A DNA stretch of 64,000 nucleotides, taken from Cavia porcellus (taxonomy: Eukaryota > Chordata > Mammalia > Rodentia > Caviidae). The translations under genes were made by a program, and so were the position numbers. The notes below the pieces were generated by a model. The model saw only the letters and a program-made list of their open reading frames with translations, did no database searches and was not told where the DNA came from. The DNA is taken from assembly GCF_034190915.1 (NCBI RefSeq), contig NW_026947484.1, positions 136,002,982 to 136,066,981 of the forward strand. The letters are read 5' to 3'. Of this stretch, positions 23,201 to 33,880 are shown piece by piece (the stretch's first letter is position 1; each line of letters starts with the position of its first letter).

Positions 23201-23660
23201 GACTGGTCTCCAAATGACTTTGGCTGACCCTTTTTTCCCTTCTTTTGCTTGCAATCCTTAGGTAAAATGTACCCAAAATGCAACATTCTGAGATGAGGAA
23301 ACACTGTCCTGTATAGTCTGGCTTTTGTTCTCATTCTTCTTAAAGCCAGATTTCCTAAAGCACTTCCTCTTAGCCATGAAGTGTCCCCTGGGTATAAAAC
23401 CAAGCAAGGGATACTGAGGAACACTCAGAGTGAAGTGCCTTGGAGATTCATTTATGGTGGTGCAAAGTGTGGCACAAGCAGATGAGACTTCATCTGCCCC
23501 ATGCAGGTTTCCTGAGCATCAGGGACCGGCTCACAGCAAACTGTGACTCTTGACCCTTACTCCTGAAAATAAAGTAGCTTTACTAACTTTCTGGGTAAGT
23601 GCTCTGTCTTACCAGACTCACACTCAAATTGCTGGGTTTTTCCAAACCTCCCAACAGATC
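23200..23660 (+). mobile_element. Possible solo LTR with TATA and polyadenylation signals
   Basis: A TATA-box-like GGTATAAAACC at about 23390-23400 is followed ~170 bp downstream by gaaaataaagtagc (AATAAA near 23568) and then a pyrimidine-rich stretch. This is the spacing of the U3/R/U5 parts of a retroviral LTR. The left boundary is uncertain and there is no partner in the window. The call rests on signal spacing alone. Confidence 0.4.
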
Positions 23661-25850
23661 TAGGTACTCTAACAAAGTTGAAATACTATTTATTGCAGTC
23701 TCTGTTTTTCTATGCATGTCTGGCATTTGATAATAAATTATGAAGCAAATGAAATTGCAAGAGAAAGCAATCTATTATTAAGAGGTAAAGGGATCAACAA
23801 AATCAGAACAGAGACGATCCAAATAACAGACAGAAATTTTGACACACTAAATAATATAGCAAAGGCTAAAGGGGAAAATATAAACACATGAAGAACCGGT
23901 GAATTTCAGCAGAAAGATGGAAACAATGAGAAAGAATCTCTGCTAAAAATGATATGAGAGCTGAAGAATTCCTCTAATGGCCCCATGAGTGAAGTAGACA
24001 CATCAGAGAAAAGAATCAGTAAACTTAAAGGTAAGTCAATAAAAACTATTCAGACTAAAACACAAAGAGAAAAATAAAATAACAGATCGAATTATTTGAG
24101 ATTGTGAAACAATATTAAATGCTCTAAATTACATGTAAATTAAGGGAGACAATAGTGTGGAAATAATATTTGAAAATATAACTGTCAATGTCTTTTTCCT
24201 TTTAAAAAATAAAATATATGCAACTACCGATCTAAGAATTATAGAGGACCCCAAGTAGGATACATATTTTTTAAACACCAAGACTCATCATCACTAAACT
24301 GGAAAGTACCAAAAATAAAGAGCACCTCTTAAAGTTAGCAAGAGAAAATAGAAAAATGTATAGTGAAACAAAGACTAGGAATACAAGACTCTTCCAGAAG
24401 CTATATAAACAAGAAGAAAGCAATGGTATCTTTAAATAATTGAAGAAGGCAATAACCCAGAATTCTACATTCAGAAAAAAATCTGTCTCAAAAATGAAGG
24501 CAAGATAATGTCTTTTTCAGACAAAGAAAATCTAGATCAATTTTAGTAGATAATATTAAAATTTAAGTTCTTTGTGTAATAGGAGTATGATATAAATTCA
24601 ACTTGACTATAAGGAAAAGCACACAGAAATTAAACATTAAGATAAATGTAAAATACATTATTTTATTTATTATGAATTTTATTATAAAATAGTTGGCCAA
24701 CTCAAGACAAAAAGAATAACAAAGCAGTTTATAATTTGTTAGAGTATATTAAAAAATATGACAACAAGCAAGAAAAAGATTAGAGAAAGAGATTGTAAGT
24801 TTTTCATACTATCTGTGAACTGGAATGATATTATTTTAAAATAGACATAAGATAGAGACGTAAATTACCATCTCAGGTCCAACCAATGAAAAAAATTAAA
24901 GAATATAACTAAAGAATTAGTGACAGATGAAAATAATCACAAAGAACTAATACAAATAAAAGTACAAAAAGAACAAATCAAACAAAATAATAGCAGTACT
25001 GTAGATATAAAGCCAGCCACATCAATAATTACATTAATGGAAATGGTCTAGACCTTCTGATTTTAAGCAAGAGGAAATAACTAGATTTACTCTCCTTCCT
25101 TTATCCAAGAAACTGGACAAAATATATTGAACACTGGATTTCATGAACTGAACACTGGGCAACAGACTCTGAGAGATGAGGAACAAGCAAGGTGAGACCT
25201 AGTATTGCTCAAGCTTACTGCCTTGGGTAAGTAAACCCAGAAAAGCACTAAAAGAGTATCTGCTGAGGTGACAGAGATAACAGCACAGAAAAATAAGGTG
25301 GCTAGAATTTTCAATAGGAAACCTACTAGCCATGGGACATTTTAGTATTCAGAAATGTGTTTCTAAGAGGCAAAAAGTCATTACCCTAGATTAAACACAA
25401 CTCAAGTCTCAACTTACATATTCTAAAAGAAATCCCTAAAAGGATAAAATTATTTCCAAGCAAGGTGACATTATCCTAGGCAAAATCATCAGAAATGTTT
25501 ATAAGAATACCAAAAATATCTAGCACACAATAAAGTAAAATTCACAATGTTTGGTGTACAGTAAGTTACCTGGCATGCAAAAAAAGAAAATATGATCCAT
25601 AAGCGAAAAATAAATCAATTAGCTGAAAGTGATACAAAATTGACACGGACATTCAGTTTAGTTGACAAGGACTTAAAATAATTATTACAATTACAATGAA
25701 AATATTTTCAAAAATTTGAGTGGAAACATGATTGATACAAAGGAGACTCATATAAAACTTCAAGAAAAACACTAGTGTCTAAATTTAAAAAATCAGCTGA
25801 ATGAGTTTAGTAACAGATTAGGCATCGTAAAAGAAACAAATAATAAACTC
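23661..25850 (+). repeat. Old L1M-type LINE debris, A-rich strand
   Basis: A-rich sequence with segments typical of ancient L1 ORF2 and 3' regions. Examples are atcaacaaaatcagaacaga near 23.79 kb, ctcaaaaatgaaggcaagat plus tttttcagacaaag near 24.49-24.53 kb, and aataattacattaatggaaatgg near 25.03 kb. Frames are fully degraded. Boundaries are approximate and several fragments may be joined here. Confidence 0.65.
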
Positions 25851-26640
25851 TGCCACTGAACATTTTTCAGATTTTGTAAGTATGAAGATTTCCTTATTTC
25901 ATTTTCAGTTTTATAAGATATTTTACTGAACATAGAACTACATAGTGTTGACATTTTCTCTCAGTAGTTTAAAGATTTTCTCCACTGTTTTCATTCTTGC
26001 ATTGTTTCTGATGATGTTACTTTTATTTTAGACACTGAATGTGCAGTGTCTGTCTACCTCCAAGTCCCACAAGCTTCTCACTTACTGCTGGTTTTGAGCA
26101 ATTTGATTTTGGTGAATCTTGGCAGCATTTTCTTTGTGTCTCTTTGTGCTTTAAATATATTGAGTTTCTTGGATCTAAGTGTGTACAGTTTTCATCATAC
26201 TATAAAGTTGGAAGTCATCGTTACTTCATTTAGTCTTCCTCTCTTCTGCCTAGAGAACTCCTAGTATATGTACCTTACACCACTTTAAATTACTCATGAC
26301 TTACTGATGCGCTTTTCAACTTTTGTTTGAAATTCATTCTTCTCTTTGTGTTTCATTTTGGATAGTATCCATTGCTAAGCATTAAACTTTACTAATTTTT
26401 TCTTCTTCTATGTCTTATGTTAATCCTATCCGGTGTAATTTTATTTTAGAAATTATAATTTTCATCTCTAAAAGCTCAACTTGCATTTCTTTTATGTCTC
26501 TCATATCTGTGCTTATTAAGTTTAATACTTTCATTGGCTTTTTGTACATGAAAAATACAACTAAAATAACCATTTGAATGTATTTTTCTACCAATTCTAT
26601 CAACTGTGTTTGTCCTAATGAATTTCAATTGATATATTTT
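25851..26640 (-). repeat. Old L1M-type LINE debris, opposite orientation
   Basis: T-rich text with atctctaaaagctcaacttgc near 26.47 kb and ccaattctatcaactgtgt near 26.59 kb matches the reverse complement of old L1 3' regions. It faces the fragment to its left. No coding potential remains. Confidence 0.55.
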
Positions 26641-26747
26641 CTTTCTTATTATGAGCCATATTATTGAACCCTTCCTTCATATCTTTGGAAATTATTTCAT
26701 AGAGGTCCATTTATTGTATATCTATTGTAATCCCAAATACTGTGTAT

Positions 26748-27540
26748 AGTCATCCAAGTATTGTAATCCTCTTTCTAATTTTCCTCACAATCCAAAAAGT
26801 TATATTTGTAATCCCATTCCGATACCATTGGAATCCCAGCAGTTAATTCCAATCTACCATCACCAATGCAGCTCATGGCAAGAGTAAAGACACCAACACA
26901 TGTTCCAAGTTGAGGGCAGCCAAGGGGTCCTAAATCCAATCCCCATGAGGACATGTGGACAAAGGCCTTGATCTTAGGCCTCTTCCAAAATTTATTATTT
27001 TGTGAAGAAGGGGGGTGGCTCGGGGATGAGTGACAGTGAAAATGGTGAGAATTATGTGAGTAACTTGAGCTGGCTGACCAGGTGGGACAAAAGCTTCTTT
27101 GTAAATGGCAGATATAAATACATGCAGAAGGATCAATTCACATAATCTAATTAAGGTAGCAACTGAATTGTTTAGGGAGGCTGTCCCTTTGGCTTTTGAT
27201 CTGCAAACTCTTATGCCTGGGGAGTTCATAGCCTCTTTACTTTGAGGCTCCTATTCAGTTGACATTCCCAGAGCTGACTGGCTCTAACATCTCCCTGGGC
27301 TCGTATCTTTTATATGGAGAACACTATGCAGGGAAACAGGACTGTCTGTTGGCTGTAGAGATTACATACCAGCACCTCGGCTAGCCTTATTTGCAATGCT
27401 TAGAGCCAATTGAAGAGAGAAGGAAATACCCTAGCCAGCTCTCTACATATCAGTATAAGGAAATGAGTCTCCAAATAGTCAAAGTTGCAGTAATTGTTTT
27501 GCATTTAAGGAGAGTTGCTGGAATTGTCTCCTACATATAT
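26748..27540 (-). mobile_element. LTR-like repeat, copy B
   Basis: Second and better-preserved copy of the element at 20351-21137. On the minus strand a TATA-like CCATATAAAAG lies at 27317-27307, and an AATAAA lies at 26996-26991, about 315 bp further on. That is a plausible U3-R layout. A 99-codon minus frame (27229-26930) spans the same segment as the copy A frames, but its initiator and end are not shared. The DNA between the two copies is old L1 sequence and not viral genes, so they are better read as separate solo LTRs or a duplication. Confidence 0.6.
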
Positions 27541-27697
27541 CTACTTTGTTGGATGCTGAGGGTTTGTGTATCCCATAAATATTCCAAACCTTTATTCTAT
27601 AAAGCAAAGTATTTAAGAAGAATTTTGATACTTTTAGATTTTGCTTCTAAACTTTGTTTGACAAACTGGTACAACAAAATCAGTGTCTTCTTTTTTT

Positions 27698-27764
27698 CTC
27701 TCTCTGTCTCTGTCTCTGTCTCTGTCTCTCTCTCTGTCTGTCTCTCTCTCTGTCTCTCTCTGTC

Positions 27765-27846
<82 letters not shown>
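27698..27846. repeat. (TC)n microsatellite with TCTG interruptions
   Basis: About 150 bp of TC dinucleotides. The first half is interrupted by TCTG and TCTGTCTG steps and the last ~55 bp are pure TC. The long frames on both strands across it (177, 98, 97, 60 and 60 codons, all L/S or R/E repeats) are artefacts of the repeat. Confidence 0.97.
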
Positions 27847-27849
<3 letters not shown>

Positions 27850-28620
27850 TTCCCTTTACCACTGAGGCAACATCTTCCTATGATACTACTCACTGCACCC
27901 TGGGTTATGACTTTTTCAACCTAGCTGGTCATAACTTTCCTCTATGAGTTCTAGATATTTTTCTCTTTTGTCCACGCAATAGATGCTTTCCTAGCATATC
28001 TGCACTGAACAGCACTCAGTTGAATACTCGTGGGGAGCTTCATAGTTGTCTACAGCTGTGCCCCTCTTACCTCCTATTTCACCCTGCCGACTCTGGTCTC
28101 CTTGGGCTCCATTGGCTCCTAGCTCCACCTGTGCTCTGCCTGTACTGCAACCCAGAAACTCCTTGGCAGCATGCAGAGTGAATGTATGGATTCTTTCATT
28201 TGTTTCCTTATTCTTAGGGGTTGTCGCCTTCCATTACCATGTTGTTTCATAAATTTTGTCTTAGTTTGTCATCACTTCAGGTAGGAGGATAAATCTAGCC
28301 CTTCTATTCTGTTTTATCCCTCTATTTTCAAGTGAAGTACCTATTTGAAGACCTTATTATTGAATTTAAAGCATGGAAATAAGTTCAAAGCTTAGCATTT
28401 TATAATCAAAAGAAGCAATCTTGTTATCTCCTGAATTTATAATTTTTTGTCTTTCAGATTTTCATGAGGGGTTGCAGAAAATTCACAAATAACACTGCAG
28501 AGAAATAATTTATTTTTCTTTTTAAAAGAAAAAAAGAAGTAAAGAAAAGTGGAAGTGGTAGAGAAGAAAAAGCAGTGCTCACTGATTAGGGAAAAAGAAG
28601 AGGACATAAACAACAAAAAT
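27847..28620. other. Intergenic DNA, nothing recognised
   Basis: Mixed sequence with no exon-like or repeat-like structure that I can name. Confidence 0.5.
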
Positions 28621-28646
28621 AGATCTGTGTTAAGTAACACAGATCT
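28621..28646. repeat. 12-bp-arm inverted repeat (hairpin)
   Basis: The arms AGATCTGTGTTA and TAACACAGATCT are perfect reverse complements separated by only two bases (AG). It ends one base before an 84-bp duplicated segment. Confidence 0.95.
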
Positions 28647-28647
28647 T

Positions 28648-28731
28648 GCATTTAAGGAGAGTTGCTGGAATGGTCTCCTACATATATCTACTTTGTTGGA
28701 TGCTGAGGGTTTGTGTATCCCATAAATATTC
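28648..28731 (+). repeat. 84-bp near-identical duplicate of 27501-27584
   Basis: The segment starting gcatttaagg and ending cataaatattc is the same length as 27501-27584 and differs at one base, with no gap. The source lies at the edge of LTR-like copy B. Identity (83/84) is far higher than between LTR-like copies A and B, so this duplication is recent. Confidence 0.95.
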
Positions 28732-28978
28732 TGCATAAGCTGTGCAGTGGGAAGATCACAGACTGGGAATCAGAAGACCTGAATTTACCTTCAATCTTGT
28801 GACCTTGAAGTGAGGGCCTATTTAAGATTTTGCTATAAAGCTGTTACCATAAAAGAAAATATTAAGGAAAAAATGCTCCCTGCAATGCCTGAAGCACTGT
28901 AAGAACACAGTAAATATTAATCCTTTCTCTCTGGCCATTAATACAGTTCACAGGCCAGCAAAGTTTCAATACCCCCTC

Positions 28979-29058
28979 CTTTTTTGGTACTGGGGATCAA
29001 ACTCACGACCTTGTGCTTCCCAGGCAGGCACTTATGCCACTGAACTAAATCCTCAGCC
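28979..29058 (-). mobile_element. ID-like SINE, minus strand
   Basis: The reverse-complement tRNA-like unit reads ggtactggggatcaaactca, then cttatgccactgaactaaat, then cctcagccc. It is the same unit as at 42836-42942. A T-run precedes it. Confidence 0.85.
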
Positions 29059-29086
29059 CAAAAACCCTATTTTGAAATGTAGGTAG

Positions 29087-29202
29087 GAGCTGGGCATAGT
29101 GGGACATACTTATAATTACAGGTACTCAGGAGGCTGAGACAGACGGGCTGCAGTTTCAAAACTAGCCTGGAGTAAGACCTTGTATCAATAAAATATTTTT
29201 AA
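29087..29202 (+). mobile_element. B1-like 7SL-derived SINE
   Basis: Begins gagctgggcatagtgggaca and continues with actcaggaggctgagacag and ctagcctggagtaagac, the order seen in 7SL-derived B1 monomers. It ends in a short A-rich tail. It lies directly beside an oppositely oriented ID unit. Confidence 0.85.
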
Positions 29203-29215
29203 AAGTAGGTTTTTA

Positions 29216-31149
29216 TTATTATTCAGGAGTGGAAAAGCCAACTGATCAGGAAATAATTGACAGTGAAAATATAGTTTATTAGTCACAATCCCCAGAGGAG
29301 GAGGCAGGCTAGGCTGTGTAGGGCTACATGGGAAGGCGCCAGTCAGGATGAGGCAGAGGCAGCAGAAGCAAAGCATGGGTCAGACACTTTACTGTGACTC
29401 TTGTGGGAAGGATCAGGCAAGGCAGGGTAGGATTGACTAGTTTGAATAATTTCAGCAAGCTACAGGGACCAGAGGCCTTATCTGTTTGTTGGGTACTTGA
29501 CCTGTGGTGACTGGAGAAGGAGGCTAGTGGTCCAGAGAGTCAGAGCCCCACAAAAGCCCAACATATGGAGTGGTTGGGTGCACATCCTGGTTTGCCAACA
29601 GGCAGGATGCTCCCAGGGGAGTCTTTGTTTTCTCTGGGAACTAGAAAGTGCTGGGAGGGACAGTCACTTTAAGATGAACAAAGCCCCCCATGTCAAAGCT
29701 TCAGAAATATGAAAACAAAAAGGCATGATCAATCACCCATGATTGCTAAAATGGACTAACAATATCGTCCTATGTCCAGACTTACTCTCTCCCTCCTGCA
29801 GCTTCCATAGAGACCATCTGTGACCCAGGAAAGACAGTAGATCTGTTAGCAGGCCAGAAGCCCTGACCTGACTTCCACGCTGGCCTCTCCTCCTGAGGCT
29901 GGATGAGTCTGAGCTGGGCCGCAGCTCCAGTGGCTGGCTCACCCTTGGAAAATGATGCCACCTGGTGTTTGTCCAAATAATTAGCTTAACACTACGTGTG
30001 TTGTGTTATTCAAGTGTTTCTCATAAATAATTAATGAATTACTGATGATGATGCTATAGATTAAGAAATAACAGTAAAGAAGAAACTTCTGGATCCCAGA
30101 AGATATTGGTAGCTTAGCCTGGTTCTGCCATGACTGGGCCTGAGTATCATCGTGTGTACTGCCCAGGCAAGTGGAATCATTTCTGGAACACGTAGTAGCC
30201 CTCAGGCCATGTGCACTGACTGGTGCCTTCAATAGGCCCTCTTCTTCTTGGCTTGGCTCATATCCTTTTCACTGATAACAAGGCTGCCCAAGTGTAATGG
30301 TTGACTGTAGGCTTGGCAGGATCTTCCTTCTGACATCTGAGATCTCTATCTGACATAGCACTCCCTCCTGGGCCTGGGAGCTGGCTTGCCTGCCCAGGCT
30401 TGCAGAGAATTATGGCGGACACAAGGATGGATACCCCTGGGGAGTTAGTGCACTTAGTCCACAGATCGTGTCTGCCTTTTTAGGCCCCCCATAGGCTGAG
30501 GGACTTTACCAGAAATACACTCGATCCCATCCACAGACTACACTCTCCTCAGAGGTTGAGTGGGAAAACCCAACATTTCAATTGTTTTTCCAAATTTCCA
30601 TTTAAACATCCCACCTTCAAACCAACTCACTAGAGATACAAATTCTTAGATATAGAAGACACTTTAGACAGCACTGTGCCTGCATTCCCAAAAGGGCCTC
30701 AGGGTGTATTCAAATTGCTTGTGAAAACACTGGGGAATGTACATTTATCTGTGGTTATCTGCCATCTCAGTGGCAGTCAGGTTCTCGAAGCACCCCTAAA
30801 CCTGCCGTGCTAAGTTGGTCATCTCTTCTGCCTAGGCCTGTGCGGAGTCAGACCTCCCACCTGTGCTTTTGATGACATGTCCCTTTTGACTCCCAAATTA
30901 CCCCTTCTTTCTTAAATTTTGAACCATTCTCTGGTGCTATCTCCCTGATGTATCAAAAGGCTTCCAGTATTGAAACAACAGCAGCTGTCTCAGTATCCCA
31001 GCTCCCTATCTGATCTTTCTGGTTCACATGGTCTATTCCTATATACATCCTTCTTTTCTGTACCACATTGTTTTCTGTACTACACAAAAATCTCCAAAAG
31101 TTATATTCATTCTTGTTAGCCTATCTCTTCATGAGTTCTAAGTCCAGTA
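29216..31149. other. Intergenic DNA, no gene recognised
   Basis: Frames near 29.5-30.2 kb overlap on both strands and show no domain. I see no identifiable repeat apart from small low-complexity patches. Confidence 0.5.
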
Positions 31150-31323
31150 CTGGCCATCATAGCACACACTTGTAACCCAAGCTCTCTGAGAGGTTTAGGC
31201 AGAAAGATTGCAAGTTTGACACTACTCTAGGCACCTTAGCAAGAGTGCCTCAAAAATTGTTACAGAAGGTCTGGAGACACATTCCAATGTAGTCCCTGGG
31301 TTCAATTCCCAATACTGCAAAAA
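31150..31323 (+). mobile_element. Dimeric B1/ID-type SINE
   Basis: The left half is B1-like (tggccatcatagcacacactt, aggtttaggcagaaagatt, actctaggcacc). The right half has an ID-like end (gtccctgggttcaattccc, then aatactgcaaaa). Such fused dimers are known from several rodent lineages. Confidence 0.75.
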
Positions 31324-31389
31324 GTCACAATGTTTTTAAAAACCATTATCAAAAGAGTAGAATAGTTTATGGATTAAAAAATGAGGAAT

Positions 31390-31605
31390 CTGTGTTTAGC
31401 CACCCAGGATCAAAGCCTGTATTCACTAGTTAGTACCTCTATTATCTTGGGCAATTTATTTAACCTTTCTTTCTCTGTAGAATATAGATAATATAATACC
31501 TATACTGTATCATGGAAGTTTGTGAGGAATAAATAAGACCAGTCAAATACTGAGTACAGTTTCTGACACATAACAAATGCTCAGGAGATGTGAGCAACTA
31601 TTCTT
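31390..31605 (+). repeat. MIR SINE relic
   Basis: Shows the MIR core and tail order: cttgggcaatttatttaacc, ctctgtagaatatagataat, gtgaggaataaataagacc, then cacataacaaatgctcagg. It is diverged, as expected for this ancient family. Confidence 0.8.
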
Positions 31606-31624
31606 TGCTCCTGCACATTCCACA

Positions 31625-32018
31625 TGTTGGCTTTCGGTCCCTGTGACAAAATATCTGAGAATAACAATTTAAAGGAGAAAAGGTTTCTATTGGCTCATAA
31701 TTCCAGAAGCATCAGTCCATGGTAAGATGGCTCCATTACTTTTGCTCTGTGGTGAGGCAGAAGTATTGTACTAGAAAGATGTGGCTGAAGAAAGCTGCTC
31801 CCACAAGCAGGTGATGGGACAAAGGGGTCAGGGGTCAGGGGTCAGGGGCCAGACCTTTTACAAAGGCATGCTCCTGTACTTCCGCTAGCTAGGTCCCACC
31901 TCCTCCATTCAGCTATCAACTCATCAGTGGGTTAATCTATTGATGAGGGGAGCACCTTCATGGGCCAATCACTTTCTATGAGTGGAGACGGGACGGATTT
32001 CATATCTGAGCCATAACA
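31625..32018 (-). mobile_element. MaLR-type solo LTR, minus strand
   Basis: The minus-strand start TGTTATGG is at 32018 and the terminus is at 31625 (TG on the + strand). Internal segments include ggaggtgggacctagc and accatggactgatgc on the minus strand. It has the same layout as the LTRs at 17824 and 19681 but is more diverged. A short G-rich tandem (31824-31848) lies inside it. Confidence 0.75.
31824..31848 (+). repeat. Perfect G-quadruplex-type motif (four GGGG runs, TCA loops)
   Basis: Four runs of GGGG separated by three identical TCA loops, formed by a 7-bp tandem unit (GGGGTCA). It lies within a MaLR-type LTR. Confidence 0.9.
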
Positions 32019-32039
32019 CTGGTACCTTACACTCACCCT

Positions 32040-33008
32040 TCATGCTTAGAACTTACATTTTGTCCTGAAGTTCCTTTCTCCTCCTGCATCCCCATCTGTG
32101 ATTGTCATTTGCCTGTGCAGTTGTGTTCACTCAGGTCCATTTGCCACCCTGGGCATCCTATGTCTCACTAGCCATCCATCCTCTCTCTTCCACGTGTCCT
32201 TACCCAGAGCCATTCTGCACACTCGATCATGGTCTGCTCATCCTTCTCCTCGCCATAAACACCCATCAATGGCTCTCCACAGCCTACCACATGGATCCTA
32301 ACTTCTAAGCCCAGACATAGGGACCCCTGAGCTTTGGCCTCTGCCTCTTTCTTTGAAGGCCCACGTCCATGCTCTCCCATCCAGCCCAGTACACTTTGTT
32401 ACCTCGGCCTAATTGTCAACAGGTGCCCTAAAGAACCATCCTGCCTCAACATTCGCTACCTCCCTTTTCTTCCCATAACATCTCCAGCATGTCAGGGCCT
32501 TACCCCCTCACCAGGGCCAGCAGCTTCCTGCCAGTCCTCTCCCTCTATGGCATACAGCACTGCACATGGATCTAATGCACCTTCCTGGACACGTCTTTGC
32601 TTTTGACCAGAAAGCTGCCTATCTTTCTATCTACCAAATATTCATCCTACTCTGGCTCCAGGGCCACTGCTAAGTGAAGCCATGTTGCTTCTACAGGCTG
32701 AGGTGGGTATGCCGTCTCTGTGCTCCAAAATACTCATCCTACCCTGGCCTCTGTCACAGCACATCATATTCTATTGTAAGGCTCTGTTTAGATAGCAGCT
32801 TCATGCAGAGCACCTGAACTCCCCCAGGAGGGGATTGTACACTCTTTCCTCCATCTTCTATCTTTTCTGCCTTGCTTTTTCCTTTGCATGTTCATCTGTC
32901 CATCTCTCCCCACGAGAATACAAACTCTAAGAATGTAAAAGCTTTGGTCTGTTTTAATGTGTCCCCAGAGCAAAAGCAGAAAGCAGTGATTGGCACATGG
33001 TAAGTGCT
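32040..33008 (+). repeat. L2-like LINE fragment
   Basis: Pyrimidine-rich sequence ending in the L2-type 3' segment: cacgagaatacaaactctaagaatg, then gtgtccccagagcaa, then attggcacatggtaagtgctt near 32.91-33.01 kb. The upstream part is assigned by composition and order only. Confidence 0.55.
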
Positions 33009-33382
33009 TGTTAGGGTTTACAGTATATTTGAAATGTCTCCCAAAGTCACATGCACTTGTAGGCAGGACTTTTGGAAGGTGACTGAATTAGGGGGCTATG
33101 ACTGACTATTAGGAGGTGGGATCTAGCCAGAAAGGTGAGGGGGACTCCTGGGGGCATGGCCTGGGTCTGTCTCTTCCCTATTCCTTGATTTATCTCTCAC
33201 TGCTTCACCCCCATGCCATAAACAAGCCTCCTCTGCTATACCCCTCTGCCATGCTGCCCTGCCTTAGAGCTAGCTATGGACTGAAAACTGTACAAATTGA
33301 AAACCAAAATAGGCCTTTGCTCCTTAGTGTTGTGTGTTTTGGGTATTTTGTTTCAGGAATGAAAAAGTAACTAAGACTATGG
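33009..33382 (+). mobile_element. MaLR-type solo LTR
   Basis: Starts tgttagggtttacag. It carries ggaggtgggatctagc and agctatggactgaaaac, and ends gggtattttgtttcaggaatg followed by aactaagac. It has the same element layout as 17824, in sense orientation. Confidence 0.75.
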
Positions 33383-33424
33383 TCAATAAATAGTCAATGA
33401 ACTGTTGAATCACTGATCAGCTTT

Positions 33425-33880
33425 ATTGTTTGGCACATTGTAGATATTAAGTATGGAGGCTCCTCTATGTATAATGGAGTTACATCCTTATAAATCTATT
33501 AAGTTGAAAACATCACAAGTCCAAAATGCATTTAATGTACCTACTCTATCAAACATCACTGCATAGCTTATTTCACATTAAATATGCACAGAACACTTAC
33601 CCTATATTTAGGGAAAACCCAACACAAAGCCTATTTTATAATAAAGTGTTGATATCTCATGTAATTTGTTGGACATGTGTATGCAAACGACACTGGCCAT
33701 GTAGCATTCTATGGATTTGTTGACTCCTCTGCTGATCTGAAGACTGCCCAGGATTTGTGGTTCACTACACTAACCTTGAAAAAGAGTAAAAGGCAAAGTA
33801 TGGTTTCTGTTGAGCATGTTATAAAGTCAAAAAATCATAAGTAGAACTATTGTAACTCAGATTATCCCTGTATCTGTCCT
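33425..33880. repeat. Ancient DNA-transposon-like repeat, family not assigned
   Basis: Contains aagttgaaaacatcacaagt near the left end and taaagtcaaaaaatcataag near the right end, with acaaagcctattttataataa inside. I recall this text as a common mammalian repeat with related ends, probably a non-autonomous DNA transposon. The name is not certain. Confidence 0.45.

Noticed and set aside
20351..27540. A complete provirus in minus orientation
   Set aside because: The two LTR-like repeats have the right orientation and spacing, but the DNA between them resembles old L1 sequence and no retroviral gene remnant was seen.
27391..27947. Serine/leucine or arginine/glutamate repeat proteins at the TC tract
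   Set aside because: All frames are translations of the TC microsatellite on both strands.
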